DNA from: Robinsoniella peoriensis
GTDB lineage: Bacteria; Bacillota; Clostridia; Lachnospirales; Lachnospiraceae
NCBI RefSeq assembly: GCF_000797495.1
Contig: NZ_JTGN01000001.1
Span: 776,683 to 840,682 of the forward strand
Length of the DNA stretch: 64,000 nt
Direction: 5' to 3'
Shown: positions 8,567-18,288 of the stretch, in pieces
Position numbering within the stretch: the first letter of the stretch is position 1
Layout of the letters: every line of letters starts with the position of its first letter
The notes under the pieces: generated by a model
The model's database searches: none
What the model was told of the DNA's origin: nothing
What the model saw: only the letters and a program-made list of their open reading frames with translations
Translations under genes and position numbers: made by a program

Positions 8567-10135
8567 ATGACATTTCACCGTTTAATTGACCAACTGTCTT
8601 ATGAATTTTCCATCGATATTGTATCTTCCAATGAGGAATGGGAGATACAGGATATCGCCCTTCTGGATGTGCGGCAGAAGGATTTTCTTCGCAACACTCT
8701 ATACTTTGGTTATGATCACCAAATGAAAAACTGTAACATATCCTCAATTCAGTGTATTCTTGCCCGAACCGGAAATGATTCCCCTTCCCCTGCTGTTCCC
8801 GGCAATAGTGCCTTAGTGGATGAAGCATCACTGTTTTCCGTTTTTAACAATGCTAAAACAATCATTGAATCTACCCGAAGCAAAGGATTGTATGAAGAAC
8901 TGGCAGCACTTGCAGATAGAACCCGCTCTATGGAAGCCGTGTTAAATGCTGCCTCCATCCGGCTTGGTAACTCACTTGTGCTAAATGATATTAATTTTAA
9001 AATCATTGCTGCTTCTGCCTCCATTCCTGTTATTGACCCACTCTGGAAGACGAATATCCGCCAGGGCTACTGCAGTTATGATTTCATAGGTGCCGTACGA
9101 CTGCTGGAGCCACTGAAAAACGCCGCCCAGACCACTGATGCCGTGGAGGTCAGCTGCACTGAATCCCCATACCGGAAACTGAGCAGCAAAGTTTTTCATA
9201 ATGGAGTGCAGGTCGGATTTATACTGATGATTGGCGGTGAAACCGCGATTCTTCCTGTCCACCGGGAAATGCTCAGCACCTTAAGCCAGGTAATCAGCTA
9301 TATTCTTGCTCATTATATGCCGGATTTGTTTCCGGTTACCAGCCCCCACCAGCAGCTGCTCTACGACCTTTTGATTGGAGCGCCGTCCGAAGATATCGCC
9401 CCCAGGCTAAGCGGAATCGCTTTTCCCCCTAAAATGTCTGCTCTGTGCATCAATCCCACACAATATCTGGGCAGCCGGCACCTGAAAGACCACACAGTGA
9501 AAAACCTGAAACTCCTATTCCCCGGCACCCATGTTACTTATCATAAAAAGAACGTTGTTGCAGTCATTCCTATAGAAGAAGCTGCAGATATCACCACAGA
9601 GCTTTTGGAAAAACTGACGAAATTTTCCGATACGGAACACGTCAGAATTGGAATCAGTAACACCTTTACCCATATCAAGAATTTTATGCTGCATTATGAA
9701 CAGGCAAATTCCGCCCTTGAACTGGGATTGAAACTGGCTCCCGGGGAAAATATCTGCCGCTATCTGGATTATCAGATTTTTGACCTGTTTTCCAACATAA
9801 AATCCCCCGAGTCCCTGGGGCGGTTCTGCCATCCTGCGCTGTCACTTTTAAGACAATATGACCATAAAAATAATACACAGTTTTATCAGACACTCTGTGC
9901 ATATCTGGATTGCGGATGCAGTATTAAAATCACTTCTGAACAGCTCTACATCCATCGTAATTCCCTGGTTTACCGTTTAAACCGGATCACCGATGTTTGC
10001 CGGGTGGATCTGGAAGATACACAGACCTGCTTCTTACTGCGTCTTTCCTTTTTGATTGACAAATATAACGGGTTGAATCAGGAGCAGTTGATATCCAAAA
10101 TGTTTCATTGCCAAACCTCAAAATGTGCGTTATAA
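8567..10135 (+). CDS. PucR-family transcriptional regulator
   Basis: This is a 522-residue protein with an N-terminal sensory region (about 1-260, PucR/GAF-like), a central GGDEF-fold-like linker (about 270-420) and a C-terminal PucR-type HTH (about 455-505, ITSEQLYIHRNSLVYRLNRI). Family members are activators of catabolic genes that sense a pathway metabolite. Its divergent position beside the OYE-decarboxylase operon, with 192 bp shared between them, suggests that operon is its target. Confidence 0.88.
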   Translation: MTFHRLIDQLSYEFSIDIVSSNEEWEIQDIALLDVRQKDFLRNTLYFGYDHQMKNCNISSIQCILARTGNDSPSPAVPGNSALVDEASLFSVFNNAKTIIESTRSKGLYEELAALADRTRSMEAVLNAASIRLGNSLVLNDINFKIIAASASIPVIDPLWKTNIRQGYCSYDFIGAVRLLEPLKNAAQTTDAVEVSCTESPYRKLSSKVFHNGVQVGFILMIGGETAILPVHREMLSTLSQVISYILAHYMPDLFPVTSPHQQLLYDLLIGAPSEDIAPRLSGIAFPPKMSALCINPTQYLGSRHLKDHTVKNLKLLFPGTHVTYHKKNVVAVIPIEEAADITTELLEKLTKFSDTEHVRIGISNTFTHIKNFMLHYEQANSALELGLKLAPGENICRYLDYQIFDLFSNIKSPESLGRFCHPALSLLRQYDHKNNTQFYQTLCAYLDCGCSIKITSEQLYIHRNSLVYRLNRITDVCRVDLEDTQTCFLLRLSFLIDKYNGLNQEQLISKMFHCQTSKCAL

Positions 10136-10181
10136 TTACTTTAATTGCTATTTAGACAGAACCAGGAGGTGAGATGTAGGT

Positions 10182-11726
10182 ATGAAAGACGACCAATATG
10201 AACAACTAGCCGCAGTTCTTCGTCCAATGCTGAAAAAAAACCTGATCCAAACATACGAAGCCTACATCAATTGCAGTAGAGCAGGTCACTATATCCGGAA
10301 AAATATACTTAAATTAAGGCACGATGATCTCACCTTAGAGAAAATAATTGCCCACGCAGTAAAGGAAGCCGCCTCTGAATCGATTGATGTGGAGGAGGGA
10401 ATCCGTAAGCTGCGTGAATTGCGCCGGGTTTATAAGCGAAACTGGTCGGATACCATTCGCGAAGAGGTCATGGATCCTGAGAATTTGAAACCGCGTAACC
10501 CCCAGCTGCTACGTAAAGAAGCGGAAGCAGCTTATGACATCAGCATTTATAAGAGAACTGACCATCGTAAATCGGTGGAGGCCCGCATGCGGGAGCGTTA
10601 TGAAGAAATTGAAAACTGGAGGGCGGACGTAACCGCTCTGATTACTGATTTCCATTTTTATGGAGGAAAACCAGCCAAATCACAGGCAAATGCTTTTATT
10701 CATGATATTGCTCTTGAATCTTTGATCATTGTCAACCGTGAATTCAATGGCTCTTTAGAAGGGTACACAACGAAATTCCCAATGGTCTACATGCAGGCGC
10801 CGATCTTCAATTACCGAAGCACAAATCTGGATTTTGAAGTTGAAATCCTGCAGAATGAAATCCGTCTTTTCAACAGTTATGACTTTGAAGGCGGAAATGT
10901 CCGCGTGGAAATGAGTACGGAGAATCTGGACCTTCCATCCGTCACTTCCGCAGACACTTTAGACGAAATCAAATCTAAATATAATATTAATACTATGACT
11001 AAACGGGATCTGGATATGAAGGACCGCGAGATTCTGAACTGTCTCTATACGATGATGTCCGCAGAAACAGTTCGTACAAGATTAATTACCGGGAAATTAA
11101 AGAATCTGGCCCGGCTGGTATTTAACATTGAAACTCCGCGTAAAAAGCATCTGGATGATATCAAAGAACGGCTCTTTAAACTACAGGACTACAACTATTC
11201 GGTAACTATTACCGATAAGGAAACCGGTAAAGAGGCCGAAAAGCTTCAGTTGAATATGATTGTAACTGCCCGTGTTTATGAAGACCACGGTGTAGTTTAT
11301 TTTGAAGTTCAGCCAAGTGACCAGATGATTAACACTTATATTCAGAAAAAATATGTCAATATTCTTTCCCAGAGTTATCGTTTGATTGATTCGCCGCAAA
11401 CAAAAGCAATCTTGGTTATGCTTCAGTCCGAACGATTGATGTCTTACATGAATAACAGCCTTGATGCGACTTTTACTTTGAATTACTTCCGTGCACATAT
11501 GAAATTGCCGCGGATGAATCCGGCGGCATTGAAAAAAGAACTGGACAAGCATCTAAAGATATTGAAGGATAAGCAAATCGTTGTGGACGAATATTCAATT
11601 AAACGTGCGGAAATCGATGTTCATTTTACACCTTTAGAGGACCGGGAGCTGATAGCTTACGGTATTGAACGCAATCTTCTGGCTGAAACAAATATTATTG
11701 ACGCTGAGTATACCGTAAAAGCTTAG
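10182..11726 (+). CDS. Unrecognised 514-residue protein, possibly with two winged-helix-like segments
   Basis: I do not recognise a named family. The protein is charged and soluble, without a signal peptide or membrane segment. Residues 1-200 are helical. Two later stretches (about 275-345, containing DREILNCLYTMM; and about 375-480, containing MINTYIQKKYVNILSQSYRLI) have the spacing of winged-helix domains, a layout reminiscent of double-winged-helix replication initiators. This is a weak, inference-level comparison. The RBS AGGAGGTGAGA stands 8-10 bases before the ATG. It follows the PucR gene by 46 bp, but no iterons or partition genes are near. Confidence 0.6.
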   Translation: MKDDQYEQLAAVLRPMLKKNLIQTYEAYINCSRAGHYIRKNILKLRHDDLTLEKIIAHAVKEAASESIDVEEGIRKLRELRRVYKRNWSDTIREEVMDPENLKPRNPQLLRKEAEAAYDISIYKRTDHRKSVEARMRERYEEIENWRADVTALITDFHFYGGKPAKSQANAFIHDIALESLIIVNREFNGSLEGYTTKFPMVYMQAPIFNYRSTNLDFEVEILQNEIRLFNSYDFEGGNVRVEMSTENLDLPSVTSADTLDEIKSKYNINTMTKRDLDMKDREILNCLYTMMSAETVRTRLITGKLKNLARLVFNIETPRKKHLDDIKERLFKLQDYNYSVTITDKETGKEAEKLQLNMIVTARVYEDHGVVYFEVQPSDQMINTYIQKKYVNILSQSYRLIDSPQTKAILVMLQSERLMSYMNNSLDATFTLNYFRAHMKLPRMNPAALKKELDKHLKILKDKQIVVDEYSIKRAEIDVHFTPLEDRELIAYGIERNLLAETNIIDAEYTVKA

Positions 11727-11755
11727 AGAGTGTCTTACTATAAAGAGGTAACCCC

Positions 11756-11833
11756 ATGAAACATACTGAAGAATCTGATAACAGAGGAGGACGATCCGTA
11801 CGCCGTGCTCCTAACAGCTCCCGAAGAATATAA
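11756..11833 (+). CDS. Possible 25-residue peptide
   Basis: A short frame from ATG 11756 to TAA 11833 encodes an Arg/Ser-rich peptide (MKHTEESDNRGGRSVRR...). AAAGAGGTAACCCC ahead of it gives a fair RBS. It sits between the 514-residue gene and the following hairpin. It may be a chance frame. Confidence 0.25.
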   Translation: MKHTEESDNRGGRSVRRAPNSSRRI

Positions 11834-11847
11834 TTTCTGCATACGAT

Positions 11848-11902
11848 ACAGCTGCTGGTGGAATCTATACAAAAAGCTGTATATTCCATCGACAGCAGCT
11901 GT
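11848..11902. terminator. Long hairpin between convergent genes
   Basis: ACAGCTGCTG.TGGAAT at the left pairs with ATTCCA.C.ACAGCAGCTGT at the right, with a loop of about 15 bases. It separates the plus-strand 514-residue gene from the convergent hybrid kinase. No strong T-run follows, so termination in either direction is likely but not certain. Confidence 0.45.
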
Positions 11903-11959
11903 CATGTAATCACAAAGCTGTTCATTGCTTCTCCTAACAGAAAATAAGAAAATGCGGTT

Positions 11960-14900
11960 CTATATATACTTCTCGAGAGTAGTCAGCAATTGCTGATAGT
12001 CAATTGGTTTTGAAACATGCTCGTTCATCCCTGCCATCAATGCTTTTGCAATATCCTCGGCAAATGCATTTGCCGTCAATGCAATAACCGGAATGCTGTC
12101 AGCCTGGATATGATTACTGTTCCGTATCATCCTGGCTGCTTCGAAACCATCCATTACCGGCATCTGAAGGTCCATCAGAACAGCCTGGTATGTACCCGGA
12201 CCGGATTTCTTAAATACTTCCAGAGCCTTCTTCCCATTTTCCACACCGTCAATTACCAGCCCCGCCTCCTGTAATATAGTTTTTGCTATTTCCATATTCA
12301 GTTCATTATCTTCAGCCAGTAAAATCCGTTTTCCTTTAAATTTGATCAAAGCCTTTTCCAAGATCATTTCTTCCTGACTGCCATCTGTATCATCTTCATC
12401 TATAAATTCTGTTTCGAGACCTGGATCTGCTGTTTTCAGATAAAGTGTGACAATAAAACGGCTTCCCTCACCCAGTACACTTTCTACCTGGATATTTCCC
12501 TGCATAGTCGCTACTATCCCCTGTGCAATCGGCATTCCAAGACCCGTTCCCTGTATATGCTGTACCTCTACATCCTCTGACCGGGAAAACGGATCAAAGA
12601 TACGCTTCAGATAATCCTTCGACATTCCGATCCCATTATCTTCCACCGTAAAGACAAAACATCCAAGCTCTGAAGCTCGTGCGGTAACCTCCTGTATGGT
12701 TACACATATTTTTCCTCCGTCCGGCGTATACTTCACAGCATTAGACAGGAGGTTCAATAATACCTGCCTGATCCGGTTCATATCCCCAATTAACATCTTA
12801 TGAACGAGATCAATATATTTAAACTGTAATTCATGGCCTTTTTCCTCTGCAGCCGAACGAATGATAGAGCTGATACTCCTCATAAGTTCTTTCAGATGAA
12901 ACGGCTCTTCTAACAGTACCAGTTTCCCTTTTTCAATCTTTGACATATCCAGAATTTCATTGATCAGTCCCAGAAGATGTTTACTGGATATATTAATCTT
13001 TTCCAGACAGTCTGTCACCCTGTCTGCTTCATCTATATGAGAAGCCGCTATAGCCGACATCCCTACAATTGCATTAAGGGGTGTCCGGATGTCATGGGAC
13101 ATCTGCGCCAGAAAATTACTTTTTGCTTCGTTAGCATTCTTCGCTGCTTCATATGCGGCCAATAATGCCTTCCTGTTTTGAGCTTCCTGCTCTTTCTCTT
13201 CCTCAACACTGTGCGCTGCAAGAATAATTTTAACCGGGATCCCATTTCTGCTCTCGGCCAATATAATATGTAAACGCATCCATCCAAAATATCCGCCGTA
13301 ATCTCTCCGGTACTCCAAGTCGTAGATAGGTTCTTCCTGACCGACCCTGCTGCGGATTTTTTCTATGGAAAGCTCTTGAATGAACCGATTCCGGTCTTCT
13401 TTTTGAATCAGACGTTCACTATAGACTCTCATGAGAACTTTATAGTCATCACTGTCGCCAATATAGTCGGCAATATCTTTACGCTGATTGAAAGCCTGAT
13501 ATGTCCCGGCTGCAAGATCCACATAAAATACCGAGTGATAGAAAGAAGACAGCCCCCTAATAATATTCTGATATTCAAAATATAATTTCTTCTGCTGCTC
13601 TTCTGCCAGCTCCTCCTGTTTTTGTTCATTAATATTCATATTTGCAAAAATAACCCTGGTTACCACACCATCCTGCATCTCTGCAATACTGAAACGTGAC
13701 CGTACCCACTCCAGATGATCCTGATACATCCTTCTGAAATCAATATCAAAAACCGGCTGTTCCAAGGTAAGCGTCTGCCGCAAAATATCCGGATTTCCGG
13801 CTCTTCGCATTTTTTCCTGATCATCTTTATACACTTGTGTCTGTATAAATTTCTCATAATACTTATTCAGTTCTCCCTTGGGAAATTCATGACTGTTGCG
13901 AATCATATCTTCCTGCCAGATAGCTTCCTCGATGTTATTTTCTAAATCAAAAATGTATATGGAATAATAGCACTGGCATAAATTGGACAATACATTTTCC
14001 CTCTGCTCTGCCTCCTGTTTTTCGTCTATATTCCTAATTGTAACCAGGATACGCTCTACCATATCCTGTCTGATTATGGTGGAATAATATTTGTAGTAGT
14101 GGAGAACCCCTTCACTATCCCATAAACGAAGCCGTCCTTCCATGTAGTTGTTTACCTGATATTTACCTGCATCTAAAATCTGATCCAGTTCCTTCTTATC
14201 CTCCGATGGCATTTTCCCAATCATCTGTTGGTAAAAATGTTCAAAATCCCCATGATGTGATAAATGAAGAAGATCACCTGAGTAATGGATACAATTATAC
14301 TCTGTTTTTTCCAAATCCATGCTGACAACCAGTTTATACATCTGGGATACTGCTATCTGAGAAGTTGTCTCATCCATTCTCTTGGCAACTTCCCCGTCCT
14401 GCTCATCAAAAGCAGCTATGATCCATGGATACTCGGCTGAATACCGCGAAGAAGGAACTAACCGGATACGCCGCCATCCTCCATCCACGTTCCGGTACAG
14501 CCTTTCTAACCATTTATCCCCTTTCGACAATATATCCCTGACCTTGCTTAAGTCCACCATATCCAGCACAAGTTTTTTATATTCCGGCGCTACGATCTGT
14601 TCTGCATAAAAACGGAAATATTCTTTATAATCAGAGTATTTCAATGCAAGTTTTCGAAACTCCTCCGGCGCTTTCACAATTTTATAGGAATCATCCTTCA
14701 GGTTACACATGAAAATACCGCTGTAGCTTTCACTCAGCGTCTGTATCACCAAATCATGCTCATGTTCCAGCATAACGGTATCCGTGATATTCTGATGGTA
14801 TCCCCTCAGACAAATTCCTTCTTCATAGCTCCAATCCCTGACACCGCCGCAGCGAACATATATTCGTCCCCATTTTGGGTGTGTCCAGTTATATTTCACT

Positions 14901-15154
14901 TCTGCCCTGCTATCAGAAATTATTTTATCTACTCCCGACTGCACTACATGATAATGCTCATCTGCAATGCGGTTATACCACACCCGGTAGCATTCTTCAG
15001 GTGTAGGCGCCTCTTCGAATCCCAGCAATTCCAACATGACATTATCCACATACATCCTGGGTTCTTTTTTCTGATCCAATTCGATTGCCCATAATCCGGT
15101 CTGGGCCTCTCGTAGTACTGCCTGCATCTTATCTGCTTCCTTAAATCGTTCCAA
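11960..15154 (-). CDS. Cytoplasmic hybrid histidine kinase / response regulator with multiple PAS-like domains
   Basis: This is a 1064-residue protein without membrane segments. Four PAS-like units fill about residues 1-670. A HisKA domain follows (phospho-acceptor His in FLAQMSHDIRTPLN, near 690), then a HATPase domain (N-box NLLSNAVKYTPDGG, G-box GTGLGMPIAQ) and a C-terminal receiver (ILLAEDNELN, Asp in VLMDLQMPVMDG). It should sense an intracellular cue and relay phosphate His to Asp; there is no HPt or output domain, so a partner must exist elsewhere. The start is TTG at 15154 with AAAGGG upstream; ATG at 15127 after AAGGAAG is an equally good alternative. Confidence 0.9.
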   Translation of the reverse strand: MERFKEADKMQAVLREAQTGLWAIELDQKKEPRMYVDNVMLELLGFEEAPTPEECYRVWYNRIADEHYHVVQSGVDKIISDSRAEVKYNWTHPKWGRIYVRCGGVRDWSYEEGICLRGYHQNITDTVMLEHEHDLVIQTLSESYSGIFMCNLKDDSYKIVKAPEEFRKLALKYSDYKEYFRFYAEQIVAPEYKKLVLDMVDLSKVRDILSKGDKWLERLYRNVDGGWRRIRLVPSSRYSAEYPWIIAAFDEQDGEVAKRMDETTSQIAVSQMYKLVVSMDLEKTEYNCIHYSGDLLHLSHHGDFEHFYQQMIGKMPSEDKKELDQILDAGKYQVNNYMEGRLRLWDSEGVLHYYKYYSTIIRQDMVERILVTIRNIDEKQEAEQRENVLSNLCQCYYSIYIFDLENNIEEAIWQEDMIRNSHEFPKGELNKYYEKFIQTQVYKDDQEKMRRAGNPDILRQTLTLEQPVFDIDFRRMYQDHLEWVRSRFSIAEMQDGVVTRVIFANMNINEQKQEELAEEQQKKLYFEYQNIIRGLSSFYHSVFYVDLAAGTYQAFNQRKDIADYIGDSDDYKVLMRVYSERLIQKEDRNRFIQELSIEKIRSRVGQEEPIYDLEYRRDYGGYFGWMRLHIILAESRNGIPVKIILAAHSVEEEKEQEAQNRKALLAAYEAAKNANEAKSNFLAQMSHDIRTPLNAIVGMSAIAASHIDEADRVTDCLEKINISSKHLLGLINEILDMSKIEKGKLVLLEEPFHLKELMRSISSIIRSAAEEKGHELQFKYIDLVHKMLIGDMNRIRQVLLNLLSNAVKYTPDGGKICVTIQEVTARASELGCFVFTVEDNGIGMSKDYLKRIFDPFSRSEDVEVQHIQGTGLGMPIAQGIVATMQGNIQVESVLGEGSRFIVTLYLKTADPGLETEFIDEDDTDGSQEEMILEKALIKFKGKRILLAEDNELNMEIAKTILQEAGLVIDGVENGKKALEVFKKSGPGTYQAVLMDLQMPVMDGFEAARMIRNSNHIQADSIPVIALTANAFAEDIAKALMAGMNEHVSKPIDYQQLLTTLEKYI

Positions 15155-15510
15155 TATCGTTGCCCTTTCTTTTGCAAGTTTTAATTATATGGCTTCACTG
15201 CGCATAACCAAATAGTTTATATGCATAACCAGACAGCTTCTGCGATAAATCACTGCTAAGTATGAATTAACCGTTTTGGTTAATCACTTTATAATTTATT
15301 TTAACATTATATAACTTACTTTGCCAACCGTTTCCACGTAATAATATTGTATACAATAAATACAATTCAGTTGATTCATCATAATTTACACAGGTACCTT
15401 ACTTTTTTTCAAAAACATGTTGACAAATTAGAAAGGTACCTGTATTATATAAATCAAGGTACCTTTGTTTTTTTAAATACACAATCAGATACAGAAAGGA
15501 GAACACCAAT
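15155..15510. other. Intergenic control region between hybrid kinase and marR
   Basis: This is a 356-bp AT-rich divergent region. The right half carries the marR promoter and three GGTACC sites (see the separate entry). The left half should carry the kinase promoter, but I see no strong consensus there. Confidence 0.5.
15391..15467 (+). promoter_or_regulatory. marR promoter with three GGTACC palindromic operators
   Basis: TTGACA (15420-15425), a 17-bp spacer and TATTAT (15443-15448) form a strong promoter. Three copies of a palindrome with core GGTACC surround it: CAGGTACCTT (15391-15400), AAAGGTACCTGT inside the spacer (centre 15437.5) and AAGGTACCTT near the transcription start (15457-15466). 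Occupation of the last two would block RNA polymerase, so strong repression is expected, presumably by the MarR protein itself. Confidence 0.75.
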
Positions 15511-16503
15511 ATGAACGATCAAATAAAAGATCTAATGGAACTTTTTACAAGAGCAGATGCATTGCTGCACCGATATCAGGGGGCATACTTCCGAAACTTC
15601 GGTCCTTTCTCAAGCCCTCATAAGGGACAGGGCCGCGTACTCTCCCTCTTGAAACTACAGCCTGAGATCACGCAAAAGGAACTCGGATATTTATTGGATA
15701 TGCGGAATCAGTCACTTGGAGAACTTTTAGGAAAATTGGAGCGAAATGGGTATATTACACGTACTCCCTCAGAAAAAGACCGTCGTGTAATGAATATCAG
15801 ACTCACGGATGATGGATCAAAAGCGGCTGAAGAGCTGGGCGGAAAACAAGATGATGTAAACCAAATCTTCTCTTGCCTGAGCGATGAAGAACAGGTAATG
15901 TTGAGTGATTATCTGGAACGGCTCATTAATGCATTAGAAAAAACCTTTGAAGAAATGGGTATTCCGGAACATGACCACGGACATCATGGGAATCGTCCTC
16001 TTGATCATCCTCATGGACATCCTCATAACCATCCGTATGATCAGCAGCAGGGACATCCTCATGACCATCCGCGTGATCAGCAGCAGGTATATCCGCATGA
16101 CCATCCATATTTACAGCAGCAGAGACATCCGCATGATCATCCGCATGACTATCCATATGGTCAGCAGCAGCAGGGACATCCTCATGACCATCCGCGTGGA
16201 CAGGAACGTAATTTCGGCAGACCACAGGACTTCGGCAATCCCATTGGCGATAAACACATTCACAGGACAATTTTTGAGGGACGACCGGATTATTCTGGAT
16301 ACCCAAAACATCCGGGACATCTGGAAGAAGCCTCAGAAGGTTTTACCGAAGACACAGAACGTCCTGAATTCTACGAAGGTATGGATTGTCCCAAACATCC
16401 CGGCTGCCACGGAAACCGCTGCCGGAAATGCGATTTTGATAATAAAAAGGATTCGCATACCGGGATCAGCGAAGCAAAACAAGAACAGGAAAATAAGTTG
16501 TAA
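15511..16503 (+). CDS. MarR-family regulator with His-rich and Cys-cluster C-terminal extension
   Basis: This is a 330-residue protein, twice the family norm of about 140-150. Residues 1-145 are a normal MarR domain with winged HTH (ITQKELGYLLDMRNQSLGELLGKLERNGYI). Residues about 153-230 hold some 21 histidines in repeats such as GHPHDHP separated by QQQ. The tail (about 295-315) adds a Cys cluster CPKHPGCHGNRCRKC. The extension looks like a metal-binding module (Zn, Ni, Cu or Co), so this may be a metal-responsive repressor (inference). Three GGTACC palindromes overlap its promoter. The His repeats are also repeated at DNA level (catcctcatgaccatccg), so the region may vary in length among strains. 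Confidence 0.88.
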   Translation: MNDQIKDLMELFTRADALLHRYQGAYFRNFGPFSSPHKGQGRVLSLLKLQPEITQKELGYLLDMRNQSLGELLGKLERNGYITRTPSEKDRRVMNIRLTDDGSKAAEELGGKQDDVNQIFSCLSDEEQVMLSDYLERLINALEKTFEEMGIPEHDHGHHGNRPLDHPHGHPHNHPYDQQQGHPHDHPRDQQQVYPHDHPYLQQQRHPHDHPHDYPYGQQQQGHPHDHPRGQERNFGRPQDFGNPIGDKHIHRTIFEGRPDYSGYPKHPGHLEEASEGFTEDTERPEFYEGMDCPKHPGCHGNRCRKCDFDNKKDSHTGISEAKQEQENKL

Positions 16504-16518
16504 TTAAGATGCAGCTTC

Positions 16519-16545
16519 GGGAGGGAATAGCTCCCTCCCATTTTT
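16519..16545 (+). terminator. Intrinsic terminator of marR
   Basis: GGGAGGGA / TCCCTCCC stem with a 5-base loop, followed by ATTTTT, 16 bp after the stop codon. Confidence 0.85.
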
Positions 16546-16570
16546 GCACTCTAAAACTTTATTGATAAAA

Positions 16571-16620
16571 GAAGATAAAAGCAAACCAATCTGTCATGGG
16601 ATGGTCCGGTTTTTATCTTC
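16571..16620 (-). terminator. Intrinsic terminator of the ABC exporter operon
   Basis: GAAGATAAAA pairs with TTTTATCTTC, with further inner pairing (CCA/TGG), and is followed by TTTTA on the minus strand. It lies just past the last gene of the operon. Confidence 0.65.
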
Positions 16621-16629
16621 TCTTATATA

Positions 16630-18288
16630 TCAGGACGCTCTGTCTCCTGTCATATGATACACCCTGTCCGTAATATTCATGGTAGACTGCCTGTGGGATA
16701 CAAGCAGTACAGTCCTCTCTCTGCAGGCTTCCTGCAAGGATTTCAGTACAATCCCTTCATTCAGGCTGTCCAGGCTGCTGGTAGGTTCATCCAGTAAAAT
16801 AAATGGCGCGTTGTGCAGAAATGCTCTTGCAATTCCAATTCTCTGCCGTTCCCCTCCGGACAGCGTATCTCCAAGCTCTCCAACCGGTGTGTCATACCCT
16901 TTTGGCAGCTTTTCTATAAATTCATGAATGGAAGCTTTCTTTGCGGCCTGCATGATCTCCTCTCTGCTGGCATTGGGGTTGGCAACTGCAATGTTCGCTG
17001 CAATAGAATCATGGAAGAGATAGGTTTCCTGCGTTACATAGCTTTCCATATTTCTCAAATCAGAGGTATTAATATCCCTGACATTTTTATCTGAAATTTT
17101 AACACTGCCCTTTTGCACATCAAAGAAACGCATCAGTAATTTTAAAAGTGTTGATTTACCGGAACCGCTTTTTCCAAAAATTCCGATGATTTCCCCTTCC
17201 TTCATTTTCAGGGAATAATCCTTCAATATTTCTTCTTTTCCATATGCAAAGGAAACCTGTTTGCAGCATACACTGGAAAATCCGGTTGCTGCTTTTCCGG
17301 TAACCTCTTTGATCTCAGGCTCCTCCTCTAAAAGAGATAAAACCCGCTCACCGCTTGCCAATGTCTGGTTCAGATTATTGGAAAGGCTTGATAGTGCCGC
17401 AGTAGGTCCAAATGATCCCATCATGGCAATGGTACAGATAATTACGCCGGTAAAATTGCTGTATCCCGCAGTATATGCATACAACATTAAGAACAGCATA
17501 CTGAAGGAAAATAGAAGGATCACCAGATTAGTAGCAGCTCTGGAACCGCCCTCCATTTTCTGTAATTCTTCCTGTTCCCCGGATAATCTCTCCGATTGTT
17601 CCCGCATACGCTTCTTTTGTTCATTTCCGCATCCATATTGAATGGTCTCGTGAAGCCCCCGAAGATTATCCAGAACGAAACTGTTCATTTCTCCCAAATC
17701 ATTGCGGTATTTCATTCCTTTGGAAGAACCACGTTTTGAATTCCAAAGCGGAAGCCAAACCCCTACGATAAGGTAGCCCACCAGTGCCAGTATTCCAGCC
17801 GGAAGATAAAAATATCCAATAAAGCATGCCATAAACAGGGAGGTTAAAAATGCAATGGCGATTGGAGAAATCGTGTGTGCATAAAACACTTCCAGCAACT
17901 CTATATCACTGGTGATAATAGAAATCAGATTTCCTTTATCCTTGCCTTCCAGTTTCGCCGGAGCCAGTTTTCTAAGTGCAGAAAATACTTTGTGACGGAT
18001 AATTGCCAGTAATTTAAATGCAATGTAATGATTACAAGCCTGTTCCCCATAGTGGAGAATTCCCCTGCAGATGGCAAACGCAATAAGCAGGCCAAAGGTA
18101 ACTGTTAAAGACAACAGATTCTTTTCACCCAAACCATGCAGGATCCCCACACCTGCCAGTATAGTCAGAAATATTGCAAACAGATATCCCACAACACCAA
18201 GCAGGATTGCCGCAGCCATCACATGCATTAATGGTTTGATCAGACCGATCAATTTTCCCATAATTTTAATTCCACTTCTACGATGCAT
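16630..18288 (-). CDS. ABC exporter half-transporter (permease + ATPase), second of pair
   Basis: This is a 552-residue fused exporter subunit. Six membrane segments lie in about 1-310, followed by an ATPase domain with Walker A GKSGSGKST, signature LSGGERQR and Walker B FILLDEPTS. The start is ATG 18288, preceded by GGAAGGAG; an open frame extends further upstream but has no better start. It overlaps the partner gene by 11 bp, so the two are translationally coupled and should form a heterodimeric exporter resembling CydDC-type or multidrug pairs. The substrate is unknown. Confidence 0.88.
   Translation of the reverse strand: MHRRSGIKIMGKLIGLIKPLMHVMAAAILLGVVGYLFAIFLTILAGVGILHGLGEKNLLSLTVTFGLLIAFAICRGILHYGEQACNHYIAFKLLAIIRHKVFSALRKLAPAKLEGKDKGNLISIITSDIELLEVFYAHTISPIAIAFLTSLFMACFIGYFYLPAGILALVGYLIVGVWLPLWNSKRGSSKGMKYRNDLGEMNSFVLDNLRGLHETIQYGCGNEQKKRMREQSERLSGEQEELQKMEGGSRAATNLVILLFSFSMLFLMLYAYTAGYSNFTGVIICTIAMMGSFGPTAALSSLSNNLNQTLASGERVLSLLEEEPEIKEVTGKAATGFSSVCCKQVSFAYGKEEILKDYSLKMKEGEIIGIFGKSGSGKSTLLKLLMRFFDVQKGSVKISDKNVRDINTSDLRNMESYVTQETYLFHDSIAANIAVANPNASREEIMQAAKKASIHEFIEKLPKGYDTPVGELGDTLSGGERQRIGIARAFLHNAPFILLDEPTSSLDSLNEGIVLKSLQEACRERTVLLVSHRQSTMNITDRVYHMTGDRAS

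Noticed and set aside
8567..10135. Reading the PucR protein as a diguanylate cyclase because of its central GGDEF-like fold
   Set aside because: No GG(D/E)EF motif; the C-terminal HTH_30-type domain identifies a regulator.
15391..15467. CRISPR-like or iteron array at the GGTACC repeats
   Set aside because: Only three short palindromes with unequal spacing and a promoter between them; operator sites fit better.
16111..16507. Long open frames on other frames and the opposite strand of the His-rich marR region
   Set aside because: The repeated cat/cay codons keep all frames open; the MarR domain, RBS and terminator fix the true frame.
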